Shown here in pieces: positions 13,561-25,727 of a DNA stretch of 64,000 nt. Source of the DNA: Cristatella mucedo (taxonomy: Eukaryota; Bryozoa; Phylactolaemata; Cristatellidae); NCBI GenBank assembly GCA_009760855.2, contig WPIO01000275.1, forward strand, positions 82,345 to 146,344, in the 5' to 3' direction. The translations under genes and the position numbers were made by a program. The notes beneath the pieces were generated by a model that saw only the letters and a program-made list of their open reading frames with translations, had not been told where the DNA came from and did no database searches. Position 1 is the first letter of the stretch, and the number at the start of each line of letters is the position of its first letter.

Positions 13561-15784
13561 TTTCTCAGCTATTACTAGCAGTCGCCTCAATATGCCTGCT
13601 AGCAGTCACACGGTTTTAGGATAGGGTGGGCGGTCTGGTATGAGCAAGAGAACTCTAGCTTGCTTTGCACCAGCTGCTAAGCCCTATCAGTCTTTTATTC
13701 GATTGGCTGCTTGCTGCAAAGTCATGCTCTGGAAATAAATATTGCATCTCAATCCTGGCCGTGCCACTGGGTGCTGGGGATTGGCTCCCCCTACACAAGT
13801 AGGAGTGTCCTGGTGCTCTTTTCTCTTTCTCTGCCTTGCAGGCACTCGAGATTTTCTTAGAGGTCAGGCTGCAAGTAACATTCTAATCACGAGCGGATCC
13901 GGCAGATCCAGTAGACCATTGAATTGATAGCTGGCTACTTCACTGCCTTGCTACCGAGTCACCAGAGATCAGCTGATTCACTCACTGGATGCCTTTCCTT
14001 CTAACTACCTGGAGCAGCTGCTTGTACTCTCGTTATACTGCAGCCACAGCTGCAGCCACACTAATGCCTGGCTTGGCCCCTGATGCCGAATGCAATGGCA
14101 GACATTAGCAGACATTTCCCGCTAGGAAAAAGCTACCGAGCTTCTATAGAAAAGCACATGAGAGCAGGGTGCACACACAAAAATCGCACTTGCTGATACC
14201 TTTCAGCTGCATTTCCGAAATCTGTTAAATTACCTGCTGCAGCCGATTAGCGATGTGGCTATGGTCCTGGAGCCGGCCGGCTACCGCTAGCACTTGAGAG
14301 ACTGAGCCGCTCATCGATGTCGACCGAGTGGCGAATTCGGAGGAAGGTAAGCGATCGACGGCCATTACATGCCGAAACCACAAAGCCACATGCAGACTGT
14401 CTGCCAAACGGCGGCCCGGAAGCGTTGAGCTGAGACAGCGTAATAATCCGATCCACCAGCGAGCAATAATGCATTTCCTCTGAAATCCCGTTTTTCTTCT
14501 TTCTAGCTACACAAGAAATACCAGCGTAAGCTGCTTCGACAGTGAAGTACATTCAAGCAATGCAGCCTAGCACGACGTACCATTTACTTTAGTTATTTCA
14601 TCGGAGTGGAGCAATTGTATGTGCTCCTTCTACTCACGATGTGTTATATGTAATCAAATTTCGTATTATTTATAATACGCTATTTGATTGACCTGACGAG
14701 AAAAATGCAGGTATGCGTGTTGACGTGCTGGCGTGCTGTGAGCACGGGGGTACAAGGCGACTGCACTGCTAAATGTCTGCTTGCTGAAACAATTCGCTAG
14801 TACGCCGATTGGTAAAAAGATAAACACAAAATGTGACGCCCAACGCCTGATGCTTAGCTAAAATTATAAATTCATTTATTCATCATTCAGAATTACGTAA
14901 ATGAGTTTTTCCGGTTTTACTGACATAATATGATGCAATTGCGGCTGTGAGTTCTCATGCTAAGGCCTTCAATGACTCAGCCCAAAACTCAACCAAAAAC
15001 TTTGGAAAAACAACATAGTTACCATTTCGAAATAACCTTGGAGAAACTTTGGTTTATATTTAAATAATCGCCAACAGCCTTGAAGGATAAGCAACCAAAT
15101 TTCACGTGATTCACTTTGAGGCTATACCCTCATACGGCCCGGGGCTATAAGTGACCAATGTCATCAGTAGCCTAACAAGACAGCACAGTTGCACGCAATA
15201 TGTTGATGACTTCGTAACACTATTTTACATAATAGGCGACCAAATCTCAGTTGTACGATGAATTTAACTAGAATAGCTGCCGTTTCTCAGTTGGAAAATG
15301 CAGAGCGGGCAGGGCCAGTGAAGGCTATCGCTTGAAAACAGACATAGGCAATAGCGTCTAATTGGATTTGTAAATTCGTAATGCTGTTTGAAATAACCGC
15401 AATTTCTCAAAGCTTATTGTAGAAAGTGACTGCTTTTTTAAACTTGGAATTAGTAAGCTGCCTGGATGGCTGGACCACTAGAGACAACAACATGGCGAAG
15501 GCCAGCTCATCCGCATGAAGTTTTGTTTGAACCTGGAACACCGTTTCCCATTAGGAAGAATTAAAAATGCAGTTGTGCGATGGCAATAGTAGAAACGGCA
15601 GCCGTATCGAAGTTCGAATATCTATGGCCGTTGGCCTCTACGGGCCAGTGGAGGTCATAGCATAGAAAGCTCAAGCACAGTCGCGTGATATTTGGTGGGT
15701 TAAGCTAGACCATGGCTTGCAATAATTTGTACTTTCAACTGTAGTTGTTCGAAACGTTTTGCTGAAACAGCACCCATTTGATTG
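13561..15784. other. Unique sequence with one weak exon candidate
   Basis: A stretch of moderate CpG content at 14,220-14,420 contains an ATG (14,317) followed after ten codons by a good donor, GGAAG|GTAAGC (14,346). It could be a first coding exon on the plus strand, but no continuation was found. Confidence 0.3.
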
Positions 15785-16195
15785 GTTACACTCATTTTGA
15801 ATCGCTTTGCTATACCTGGCATGCACCTCAAATCCTTTGGAATTCGCGCCTGTAGTTGTTATGCTCACAAAGCGTGGAGTTAACTCCGGACCAACGTCAC
15901 GGCACTCTTTGACTTGACGATTTTAAAAATAGGCGATACAATCATATATTTCTGACAGCCTCATAGCAAGTTCTCCAAGCCTTCGGTCTTTCTTTGTGAT
16001 TCGTAGTTTCCGTGCTTGTGCGAGCTCAAATCGAACATGCAGCCATTAACTATGGTTATACGTCGACACTGTGCATGTCACGCTAAGTATGCTTGTTGAC
16101 ATGCTCGTGTTACCATAAACCATCTGCGCAAGCTTCTGTCACAGCAAATGTAAAGTGCTTAGGAATAGATTAATTCTTCGAGGGCACTATATCAA
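15785..16195 (+). mobile_element. Diverged LINE 3' end
   Basis: An older plus-strand copy. The block around CAAATCCTTTGGAATT, a 3' UTR with ACACTGTGCATGTCACG, and a degraded tail hairpin (AAAGTGCTTAGG with GGGCACTAT) align in order with the copy at 10,497, with many substitutions. Confidence 0.65.
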
Positions 16196-16799
16196 ATTAA
16201 TATTGATATGATCATTCTAATTTAAGGTACTATTGATTTCTTTGTTTTAGTTCAGGGTAAAGTCTGTTCAGCAGGGATTCAGCCAGTTTAAAGAAGGAAC
16301 TCTTTGCTGTCAAGCGGAACATTACCTTGACTGCTCTGGCTACTCCAATATCGTACTCAATTATTGCTTTCTACTGAAGTCTTGATAGGACTTGCCTTTT
16401 CCCACCAAACAACTTGCCACGGAAATAGTATACGGCATCCTGCCGTTCAGATTGCAAACGACGCGTTGTGAACGCTGTTTCTCGACTTGATAGCGTCTTG
16501 GAATAGTGGTCACTATTTAATCACGGATTATGTTTGGATTCAGAAAACGTGTAATTCTAAACGAGGGCAGCTTCAAGTTTCACAGTGGCAACGCGTAAGC
16601 CATCGGATGGACTTTCAGCCAAAGATGCAAGTCCACTGCTAGGAGTATTCGCTTTCATTTTCGCAGCGTGAGCTCCTTGAGGTTACCGGTCAGAAACCGG
16701 TAGAGCTTGCTGACAGAAATCCCCGTCTGAGTTTTGCTCATTTTCTTATTTCGTGGAGTGTTTACATAGTGTCGTTGTAGGCACTCATTTTGCCAAACG

Positions 16800-17145
16800 C
16801 CAAAACATCCAAACGCACGGCGTCGCTTCGTGCTCCGGCGCACCCCTTCGAGCGGATTTCCCCGGAGCATCACGATGCTATGTTGCGGCGAGGACGCTCA
16901 GCGAGGCGGAGGAAAGCCGGTACGAAAGGGTATCGTACGGTCGGGCCGTGAGAGCGGGCGGCTGCAGCTCAGCGACCGGCAATCGCAAGCTACCGCCGGC
17001 CGGGTGCCGCTTGCGAGAGTAACCTCTAATAAAGGACGTTTGCCCTAAACCAATTAGGCGACGCCAGCCTAAACGTGCCTCCGCAAGTCGCGCCGAGCCG
17101 CCGCGAGGCTTCCGCTCGCACAGGGCAGACGGTTGTGACTGTGTC
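16800..17145. promoter_or_regulatory. CpG-rich block, possible promoter
   Basis: By hand count there are about 37 CpG dinucleotides between 16,861 and 17,140, far denser than in the flanks. No rRNA, tRNA or LTR could be recognised. The 199-codon plus-strand frame just downstream (17,220-17,819) shows no domain and may be non-coding. A bidirectional promoter with first exons is the plainest guess. Confidence 0.4.
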
Positions 17146-17344
17146 CGAGTGGAGTCCCCAGTTCTTTGGTGAAACGCTGGTGTTCTACCTCGACCGTGAA
17201 TTGACAGCCGAGATGAAATTTGCGGTTGCTTAATCATTGCATCAAGAAAACCGTTCGTTTAGTTTTCTATACTAATGTAATGTACAAGACTAAGTTGATC
17301 GACTGCCATTCAGTCGAGCTCTGTGCATCGAAAGGATTGCCTCA

Positions 17345-17362
17345 TGGGCGTGGCCACGCCCA
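17345..17362. promoter_or_regulatory. 18-bp perfect palindrome of two opposed GC-box-like sites
   Basis: TGGGCGTGGCCACGCCCA is fully self-complementary. Each arm contains GGGCGTGGC, a GC/CACCC-box type sequence bound by Sp/KLF zinc-finger factors in animals. It lies 200 bases from the CpG-rich block. Confidence 0.4.
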
Positions 17363-17819
17363 CAATGTTGGTCCGCCCCAGCCGGACTCACACCCCTTCG
17401 CCTGGCCAACGGGCGCCCAGAGTGCCGCCTCATTAGGCGCTGCAGTTGGAAAGTATCGGCTGACTGAGCTGGATTTAATAGCAACGGTTCAGCTGTGCTC
17501 ACCTGACCCGCTAGTCCGGCAGCAAAGAACTTTCTTTTTGCTCGTCCTCCGGCCAGCTCCGACGTTATCCCATCTCTCTCTTCTCCCTTCCTCCTTCCAT
17601 CTGGCTGTCTTTCTCGTCTCTAGACTACTGGCGCTTCGAAGCTGCTTCCACGACGGCTACTGCATCCGTATGTACGCTCATACGCATCATCGTGTTGCCT
17701 GCGCGATACCAATACAGCCGCCGTCGTCAGTGCAACGAATCGTTCGTGGGGGGAAACCTTCATTTTCGTCTCGCAGTCGTCTTGCGAGCGAGCCCCTACA
17801 GCTTTACGTGTCGGCTTGA

Positions 17820-19851
17820 GCTGAACGCCTATAGCCGTCCATAACTGTCTAACAGTCGTGTCTAAGCTACCGGACTCGGTTTTGTAATCCTAAGGCTTCT
17901 TTGCTGACGCATTCTACTTTATTCGGCGTAACGGCATGCCTCGCTGCAGCAGCGAGAAATAGCTACCGGATACTGCTGCTAAACCTGTGTCGGTATTTGT
18001 CGGGCATCGGCAGGGAGTAGCATCTGAACAAGTGCTGAAGCCGCTACAAATTGTACGAAACCGTGGTGTGCTTAAAAAGGAATTGATATGTGTCACAGTC
18101 CTATAATATGAGCAAGACGCTCTTCGAAAGGGCTATTCCGTGTTTACCATGGATAATTTTGGAGGAAACAGTCTTAAGCTTCGCTGCAAATGTGAGTTAC
18201 ACTCGACGCTGCTGCTAACAGTACTCATAAAGGCCGTGGGTTGTGCGGCTTCCTGTAAAATGCTTTGTAAGTCTGTAAGTTTGTAAGTCCGGTTTACAGC
18301 AGTAAGTGGGGAAAATACATCAGCTGTCGTCTGCCGCTACACAAGTGACGCATTGAGTTGCGACGTCCACAATAGGCTACCACACGGAGTGGCGATTTCA
18401 ACTGAGGATTCTTCAGCTGGTTGTGCTGGGTGCATATTATTATTAAAAGAAACCTCCTTAAATTGAGAATTACGGCAGCGACAGTTGATCCGATGTACGT
18501 TTTTAGCACCTGTCCAGCATAGACTGAAAAATATAAAATATTTAGTGCTTAGATCTCTGAAACAGTGGGCACAGTCCTAAGCAAGCTGAAAACCACGTAC
18601 ACTGAACATGTTGTGAATCCAGGCGAAAACTGAAAGACTTACAAAGCTATCTTAATAGCAAACGACACAACAGCTGTTGCTGAGGTTAGGCGGCCTAATA
18701 TTCATCGTCATGTGAGCAGTTTTTTACTGCAGGTCGAACAGACGCAGCAGTTTTAACCAAATCAAGCCGGAAACACGCCAGTAAAAAATCTCTTTTTATA
18801 TCGTTTCTTGCCTTTGGAATTGACATGTTAAATGAAGATGCAATACCTTTATACGCAGTCTTTAGAGCACATCGGGAAATCTAAATCTTCTTCAGTTGAG
18901 TTACGACATGGAGCAAGAGAGGCGATAGACTAGGGCCGATGACATGTGAGATGACTTGTGAAGACTAGCGTGCAAAGTCATACCGCAAGACTCGCTGTAA
19001 CACGCGTTTATAGGACTTTCGGTTCCTATCATGCACTATGTCGTGCACAGCTATCATAAAAAAAAAACTAGCTCAAGCTCAAGCGAAGCTCAATAGGCAA
19101 GGATTATTAAAAATGGTACATTAACAAAATCAATCAGCACATTGATAAAGTTCGTCTGTATCTAGGCTATTGATGAAAGTGAAGAATGACAGTATGACGC
19201 TTATAAAGGAACTGCATAGCGTCAGCTCAAGCTCAAGCATACAAATGCAAACTTAGACGGAAAGGCAAATGCTGCTAGGAATTTAGCCAAAAGCAAACTA
19301 TAGCATGTGGCGACGTCAGTTGTGAGTTATAGATTCTGAGAGCATGTGAAATAAAGGTTCGGTTTTACAATTTAAGAATGATTGAAGGCCATTTAAATCG
19401 ACTTGCACGAAGAAAATGTGAGAATATTCAAAGCCTAATTGAGCATCAGTTCGGTTACGCAGGCAGAAGCTTGAGCATGGCAGGACGTGGAAGTAATGTT
19501 TGATGAGCAGCAAAAATTGAGAGGCAAGTTGCTTTATGGGAGCGCGACTAGTAATCTACTGTGGCGATTGTAATATTCATGAAAGGCAATGCTAGCTGCG
19601 AAGGTTCGGTCTAAGCACCTTGTCGGTCAGTAAGGAAGACTTTTAAGCAGTGAATTTTGAAATTCAAGATGGGATGTTTAAGAGCATGGCCTAATTAGGA
19701 CATGGTTTATGAGTATTATGGTTTAGGATATGGATTAGGGTAGTTGGTGCTGTTATGTGACAATCACCGCGTGTTTGAAATTCAGGCGTCATTTTCGACA
19801 GCTGCTTATATTTTATAAGCTTAATTCAGAAGACTACTTCTCAAGCCAGGC
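17820..19851. other. No gene recognised
   Basis: Unique AT-rich sequence with frames up to about 70 codons and no repeat family seen. Confidence 0.45.
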
Positions 19852-19890
19852 AGGTGAGCTGTGACGGCACACTAGGTAAGGCTCTCAAAG
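19852..19890 (+). mobile_element. SINE family 2 head fragment
   Basis: GTGAGCTGTGACGGCACACT followed by AGGTAAGGCT matches the A-box end of the copy at 13,183; the body is missing. Confidence 0.5.
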
Positions 19891-21546
19891 TTATTTGTGG
19901 CTTAATAGTGAGTCTGTGAAGCTCAGACAGAAGTAGAATCATGAATAGGATATTCCATTTACAGCAGAGTGGACGGCATGCTATTTTGTATTATAAGCTG
20001 CTACAAATTAGGGGTATAAACCGATATTCCCGAATGAAAAAAAATCATTTCTTTAGACGCCACGCCCCAAAATCTTGAACTAGTTTGACTAAAGTAGTCT
20101 CTAGAATAAAGAAACTTTGATTTATAATAAGGCAACGCTTACTATGGTGAAATTAGTTTGGCAGTGATACTCCGGTCTAAGTGGCACACGGTCAACTTTT
20201 TTCAATAGGATCGCAAGAATTTGACAATAACAAGTTATGGCTTAAGAAACCACACAACAGATTAAACATAATCGTCCCTAGTCTGAGATACATGGACTAT
20301 TGCTGATCGTTCGCATGCATCATAGCTGATGCCGATTCTAGCCGCTATATCAAAACAGAGGAGCGAGTGGAGACCAATAAAAAACATTGAAATCAGTCAT
20401 AAATAACCTACCACTACAAAGTCAGCATCATACCTAGCTATTGTTGTGGCTACAAAAAAGCTGTTTTGTAGATTGCCATTACTATCAGTCAACAGGATAG
20501 ATAACTTGGTGTAATCTATCCCAAAATACTCAAATGACTAATTCCTCCACTGTAGTTGCTTACACTGCCTCAGGTAGGGATCGAGAGGTTCCTCAGACGA
20601 GTAAATGAGCACGACTTAAATATCCGCAGCTGCGACACTTGACGATAAAATATGGAAGCTCCGAGGTTACTCTCTAAGGCTACACAAAATTTGACCAGGA
20701 GAACTGAAGCAGCAACCACTCTTGCTGCAGTTCCTACTTACAAAACTCAGAAATGTGTGGCGCTGGATTAGCTAAACTATTGTCAACAGTTTGAGCCTAG
20801 AATGCCTGCTGTAGCCAGACTTTTGAGCTTCTCAGAGTCAGCATAAGAAGTCTGTATAAGCACATCGCAGGAATAGTGGCTTCACAAGTGTTTTAGCTTG
20901 GAAAATAGAAGCATGCTATTACCGACAAAATATATCCTGCACTGGCTATGCCAGCCTGTAGTCAAGAGTCTGTGGCAGGGCTAGCACTAGAAAGACTACC
21001 GTTTGATTAAGTTCTTTATAAAAGAAGCTGTGTATGCCGACTATATCAGAAGAACAAAATAAAAAGGGTGAGGTTGTGTATCCCACCGATAACGGAGGCA
21101 CTAAATAGTTTAGCTGTAGAATCATAGGTATAACCGTGCTGAGAGGGATGCTGAAGAACGATGGTGCAACAAGTCACAGGTGTTACAAATCAAGGCCAAA
21201 GCATCAATTCTAGACCATGACCAACTGCATAGATCCAGAATTCAACAGCACTGTCGTCCAGGCACGAGGGACTGGGTAAACGAGAGTCTATGCATTCCGT
21301 CGCAGTCAAAGCACTGATATGTATCGCCTACTGGTGCCCTGCTAAATAGCTAAGTAATACATGGGCACTTCATTTTAAGCCCGGAGCAGCAAGTAGCCAG
21401 TAGCATACTCGTCATTGGCAAGACGTGATAATCTAGAAACCTAAGACTAAACTGTTCAAAATTAGACATAAGTGATCAGCAGCATTAATACTTTGTGCTG
21501 AAGTCTACCTTCAAGCCTCCGGGTTTGACACAGGGAAACATGATCG
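19891..21546. other. No gene recognised
   Basis: No frame over 60 codons, no splice-bounded open segment and no repeat family recognised. Confidence 0.5.
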
Positions 21547-21685
21547 AGCTGGTTTGATCTAGCTATTATGGTGCTCGCCCCGACCAAGGTCTGACTTAGG
21601 TAGTGGGCTCGAGCCCCGAGGCATATGTGAAGCGCCTAAATAGAGATTAAGTTCTCTTGGGGCGCTATATAAATGAATTATATTC
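21547..21685 (+). mobile_element. tRNA-derived SINE, family 1 (full length)
   Basis: Head CTGGTTTGATCTAGC with an A-box-like stretch, B box GGGCTCGAGCC at 21,605, then the tail hairpin at 21,630-21,666 (AGCGCC with GGCGCT) and AT-rich end. RNA polymerase III promoter boxes are in tRNA order and spacing. The tail copies the LINE terminus. Confidence 0.85.
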
Positions 21686-21939
21686 ATTTTATATTGCTCT
21701 TTCAAGCAGCAGCAGCAGCTATATAAATGAATTATTTATCGTCCAGCATGCTTTAAGTTGAATAGCAGGCTTTGTGCAGCTTCTAACCCTCAGATGGGCA
21801 TGTGACATGTCAATGGCCCGATCTCACAAACCTCCCTAGAGAACACCATCTCTACTAGTTCAAATCGATCCCTTCACATCGAGTCACGAAATGGATCGTC
21901 TTGTCTTTCGTCGGTGCCTGTCATTTTACCGAATAATAT

Positions 21940-22400
21940 TAATACACTAGAATAATACACTTGCTACAGTGCCCTTAGGGAATTCAATATCTTTCTCGGC
22001 ACTTTACATTGTCTATAAGGGAAGCACGATCGAATAGTTAGTGGTAGTATGCTGAACAAACGACAAGCATAGCATTATTACGGGTGACTTGCAACAGACT
22101 CAGCATGCAAGTACGATGGGTGGCAGCATGCAGTGTCAGAATGTAAAAGCACATATATGACGGATCACAGGGACCTACTAAATGCAGTCACAAAGATATG
22201 CGTTTTTAGTTTCTTTTTAAATGTTGAAAAATCAGGAGGTATGACGTAGTTCGAGATTAGGTTCCAGGTTTTGCGAAAAAAGCAACTAAAGTTGCGGTTT
22301 CAAGGATTTGATATTTATACGGGATATGGGTAAACAGTTAAATTCCGAAAAGCGGGTGGTATGATGCTTAGCTTGGTGGAGGAGTAGATGCCTAAGCATC
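21940..22400 (-). mobile_element. LINE 3' end
   Basis: Minus-strand copy: tail hairpin and start of the UTR near 21,970-22,020, then GCATGC-rich UTR, then C-terminal reverse-transcriptase remnant (peptide HQAKHHTTRFSEFN in the frame starting at 22,492). 5'-truncated. Confidence 0.75.
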
Positions 22401-23254
22401 ACGTGTTTAATTACCACTGCCATGGTTAATGTCAACTGGCAGATGTAATACACCAAGATTTTAAAGCGAGCTACGAGTAAACTGCTTTTCACAATGCATG
22501 TTCTTTCTCTAGGTAATTAAATTAGCAAAGCCAATCGAGTATTTAATCTCAATAAATGTAGGCAACCCTAAGAAGTACCTGCGGTTTAAACCGACCAGGC
22601 TTTCCATAAACACTCTTGGAATGTCGTTCGCAGCTGGGTCGCTAACATTCACGCTTTTATGGCAGCATATTTTCTCAGCAACTTACAAGGTATGGGCACA
22701 CATTGTCTTACTCAAATATTTGCAAACCGTGGCCCCCTCAAATTAGACTAGAGTACGTATCTCCTGTAGCAGTCAGCTGGCTACCAGAAGAGTATGTTTA
22801 AAGTGATGTTTTGCTGGCGCACCAAATCACAGCGATCGTCAAGCAAGCCTGCTTTCAGGTATGCATCGACGGAAGCTGTTCTGTTTGCTTATAAAAGCGG
22901 TAAGTACGGACCGAAGAATATATACTATTTTAAATAAATATTCCATAATCAAGTTTTATATGCATTTGCGATGTCCATTCTTGGCGCTGCAACTCACTAA
23001 ATGGAGGTTTATCAGCCTATTCAAGAATATGCTAACAGTTAGCGAAATACTTTGCAGATAAGCTTTTTTAGGGTTAATCGCTTGTTATCGACTGCACAGA
23101 TCCACATTAGGCAGATTATTTAGTGTGTTGTTGTGTTGGTCTATTTTTCGGCTCCTTCATTCTCTTTCCTCGACCAACAGTGTGCACTTCTAAATTACGC
23201 TAGGGAGTGCACCATTTTTATTCTAACTGAAGCCGTCTAACTATGACTCTAACC

Positions 23255-23335
23255 AATTCATTTTAAATCCTTTGAAAGCAGTGCCTGTCTTATATATGCT
23301 CTTAAGTCCAATAACTTGAATAAGAATAAGGTCAC
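23255..23335 (+). mobile_element. Small LINE C-terminal relic
   Basis: A short stretch around TTTTAAATCCTTTGAAAGCA and TATGCTCTTAAGTCC resembles the conserved C-terminal ORF block of the LINE. Weak, because it is short and diverged. Confidence 0.4.
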
Positions 23336-23603
23336 GGAATCAGTTGCCTTGACGGAAAAATGCTGACTTCTGTCATTAACCACTAACTAATTGAATTTTT
23401 GTCGATGCTAGCACTGAAAAATTGACATTTTACCATTCGAATTACTTATAGTAAATGTATCTTCCTTCATACTGCAGCCTCATTTACGTAGCAGCAGAAG
23501 ATCCTCAGCTGCCATCTACCCACAGGCATTGAAAAATAAAACAAAACCTTCTGCATGACTTGAACCCAGGACTTACATCGTGAAGTGCAAGCGACTAGCC
23601 CAC

Positions 23604-23788
23604 GGTGAGCCGTGATGGCACAATAAGTAAAGCGGCTGCTTTTCACGACCTTGACTGCAAGGTCGGGGTTGAAATCATGTGGTGCCAGAGTCTACATTGC
23701 CACTGCAAGTTGGGGTGATGCCCTAAAAGCTCTTCTGTCGCTTGACAAAAGATGCTACGGAATCGGCTAGTACGGCCTATGTAGAGTC
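23604..23788 (+). mobile_element. tRNA-derived SINE, family 2
   Basis: GTGAGCCGTGATGGCACAAT head, degraded B box (GGGTTGAAATC), and body ending CTCTTCTGTCGCTTGACAAA, AGATGCTACGGAATCGGC. Colinear with 13,183-13,350. A possible weak third copy of the 3' half lies at 5,055-5,155. Confidence 0.65.
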
Positions 23789-25132
23789 TTAGTTTACCTT
23801 TGAAGCTCTAATATTATTTAATTGCTATTATGATAATATTAAGTCGCGGAATCTGGTATATAAGGCCCAATTTTAGGTGCAACGTTGGTTGGAGCGAGCA
23901 TTAGCCGCTTGACCTTGCAGCTACTGAGTAGGCAGTGTATTACTGACCATTGCCGTACTACCTGTCTCAAAGGCAATTGCAGATGGTGAACTTGGTAAAT
24001 ATCATTGGAGACCCATCAAGGAAGCTACCAGTTTTAGTCTCTGATGACAATCAAGCCAAACTGATCCCGATTACAGGTATCTAGCAAGTTCTCGATGGTG
24101 CTCTTCAATGTAACCAGAGGAGTAGCTGAAGAGAGCTATCATCGATGATTCACCAAGCATTCTTGTTACAAGACATTCTCATCGAATCATATAGTCTGTT
24201 TACATTGTGCAGAATGGGCAGGCCGATTTCGTAAAAATTGACGCTGTGGAAAATGTTGCTAAGCTTATTCTAATGTACAGAGTAGACACATTATTAAAAA
24301 AATTCAAAAATTTAACATACAAATCTAAAGCTATTTGTTAGTTTTGGTTGTTGTCTAAATCAAGAAATAAGGTATCTTTTTTTAGATTATATAGTTACTT
24401 TACCCTTCACCCACAAATCATTAGCACCATGTAAAACCATTACTTCCTCACTATATTGCTGCTATAATTGTAAGACTGCTGGTCTATTGTCATTTAAGAA
24501 TATACAGATGACTCACTTAGATTAGCTGTGGTGCTTGGGTGGCTGTTGCATGTTTTACTAGTGATATAGAAACCGTTTTCTACAATGATGATCAGGGTCT
24601 GCAACCAAGACGTAAGAGTTGTGTGTAGTGATAGCACAGAACGAAGCAATATTTAAGTAATAATTAAGTACAACTATATCACGAATTAATGTCTATTTCA
24701 GCATATCTCACAGTTGTATAGTTCCCAAACGTGTTCTCGTGTCCGTCTAAATGAATTGGCCAAACAAATAGCAAAACTAGTTTGCAAGATACCTGCCTTG
24801 TCCTGGTATCATCAAGAAAATATTTAGATATGCATTCACTACTGAATATAGATCTCCGTTCTTTAAAGAAGCTCACTAATTAATTACATGGTCATAGTAT
24901 TCCACTAATTCTTATGTGGACTAGTGATGTACACCAGCAGCTAAAACAGATCTAGTGTAGTCACAAATATAAAAATTAGCTACGTTGAAACGTTCAATTG
25001 TTTTACATATTATGACCATTTCACCAAATTTAATTGCACTGTGATTCACTAGTATAAATGCATACTAAAATGTAGTCCGCATGTAAAATTATATATTAAT
25101 ACAACCTAATTGTTTGCAATGGCATCATATAC

Positions 25133-25263
25133 AGTTCATTTGTATAGCGCCCTAAGGGAACTTAATCACTATTCAGGCGCTTCACATGTGCCTCAGGGCT
25201 CGAGCCCACGACCTCAGCTAGACCTTGGTCGGGGAGAGCACCTAAACCGCTAGACCAAACCAC
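25133..25263 (-). mobile_element. tRNA-derived SINE, family 1 (best preserved)
   Basis: Read on the minus strand: GGTTTGGTCTAGCGGTTTAG (A box TGGTCTAGCGG), a spacer with CCCCGACCAAGGTC, B box GGGCTCGAGCC, then the hairpin tail (AGGCGCTTC side unit and GGGCGCTATAC) and an ATGAACTG end. It sits just downstream of the CARD gene's coding part. Confidence 0.88.
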
Positions 25264-25568
25264 CTACTATGAAAATTAGCTGTTTACAAAATTTCAAATA
25301 TAATTATGGCATAACACAGATTTTAAGAAATTATAGGCTATTTCATGATTTTACAAGACAAGGGTAACAAAGGAAAAGTGTAACAATTCTAGACCAAAGA
25401 GAGCTAAAGTAAAAATGTATTAGATATTGCTTTTGACAATACAAAAGCTCTACCAGCTTATAATAAGAAGTTTAGGAATTCGAGTACCTGGATGCTAAGC
25501 ATATATATCCGGTTTACCTGAATAAACACTAATCTGAGCTCGCAGAAGAGAGACTTACCTGAACTCTC

Positions 25569-25727
25569 TTAGTTAGCCCTGCTGATTTGGGCCTCTATCA
25601 ATGTTACAACAGTATCAGCTCCCGCCTGGCGAAGAGCAGATACAAATGTCTCGGCTGCTTTCTCAGGGTTCTTTAACACGTATTCCACGACAAGACAGGA
25701 AGCAGCATCCGTGGGCGTGACCTTAGC
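25569..25727 (-). CDS. Terminal coding exon: second half of the CARD domain and stop
   Basis: The exon follows the acceptor GTCTCCTAG and joins in phase 0 to the exon at 26,836, reading ETIK|AKVTPTDAASCLVVEYV across the junction. Helices 4-6 of a CARD follow (TPTDAASCLVVEYVLK, PEKAAETFVSALRQAG, DTVVTLIEAQI). The I-x-A-x-x-T-x-x-D-A-A pattern between helices 3 and 4 is typical of the family. The stop TAA ends at 25,569. Ten bases further on lies a perfect donor, CAG|GTAAGT (exon end 25,559), so the transcript probably has an intron in its 3' UTR. The two exons give one full-length CARD of about 95 residues with no frame error. With the Roc-COR exon the model reaches about 720 residues, still lacking its N-terminus. 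Confidence 0.8.
   Translation of the reverse strand, partial: AKVTPTDAASCLVVEYVLKNPEKAAETFVSALRQAGADTVVTLIEAQISRAN

Larger units (their letters stand above)
22401..25132. other. Mostly unannotated, with SINE and LINE relics
   Basis: Apart from the LINE relic at 23,255 and the SINE at 23,604 nothing is recognised. It may contain the 3' UTR exon of the CARD gene, predicted by the donor at 25,558, but I could not place it. Confidence 0.4.

Noticed and set aside
16861-17145. Possible rRNA or snRNA gene, or an LTR, in the CpG-rich block.
   Set aside because: No conserved rRNA/snRNA motif found, and no second copy or clear LTR termini in the window.
17220-17819. A 199-codon plus-strand frame beginning with Met.
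   Set aside because: No domain, compositionally mixed, and GC-rich sequence lowers stop frequency. Kept only as context for the CpG-rich block.
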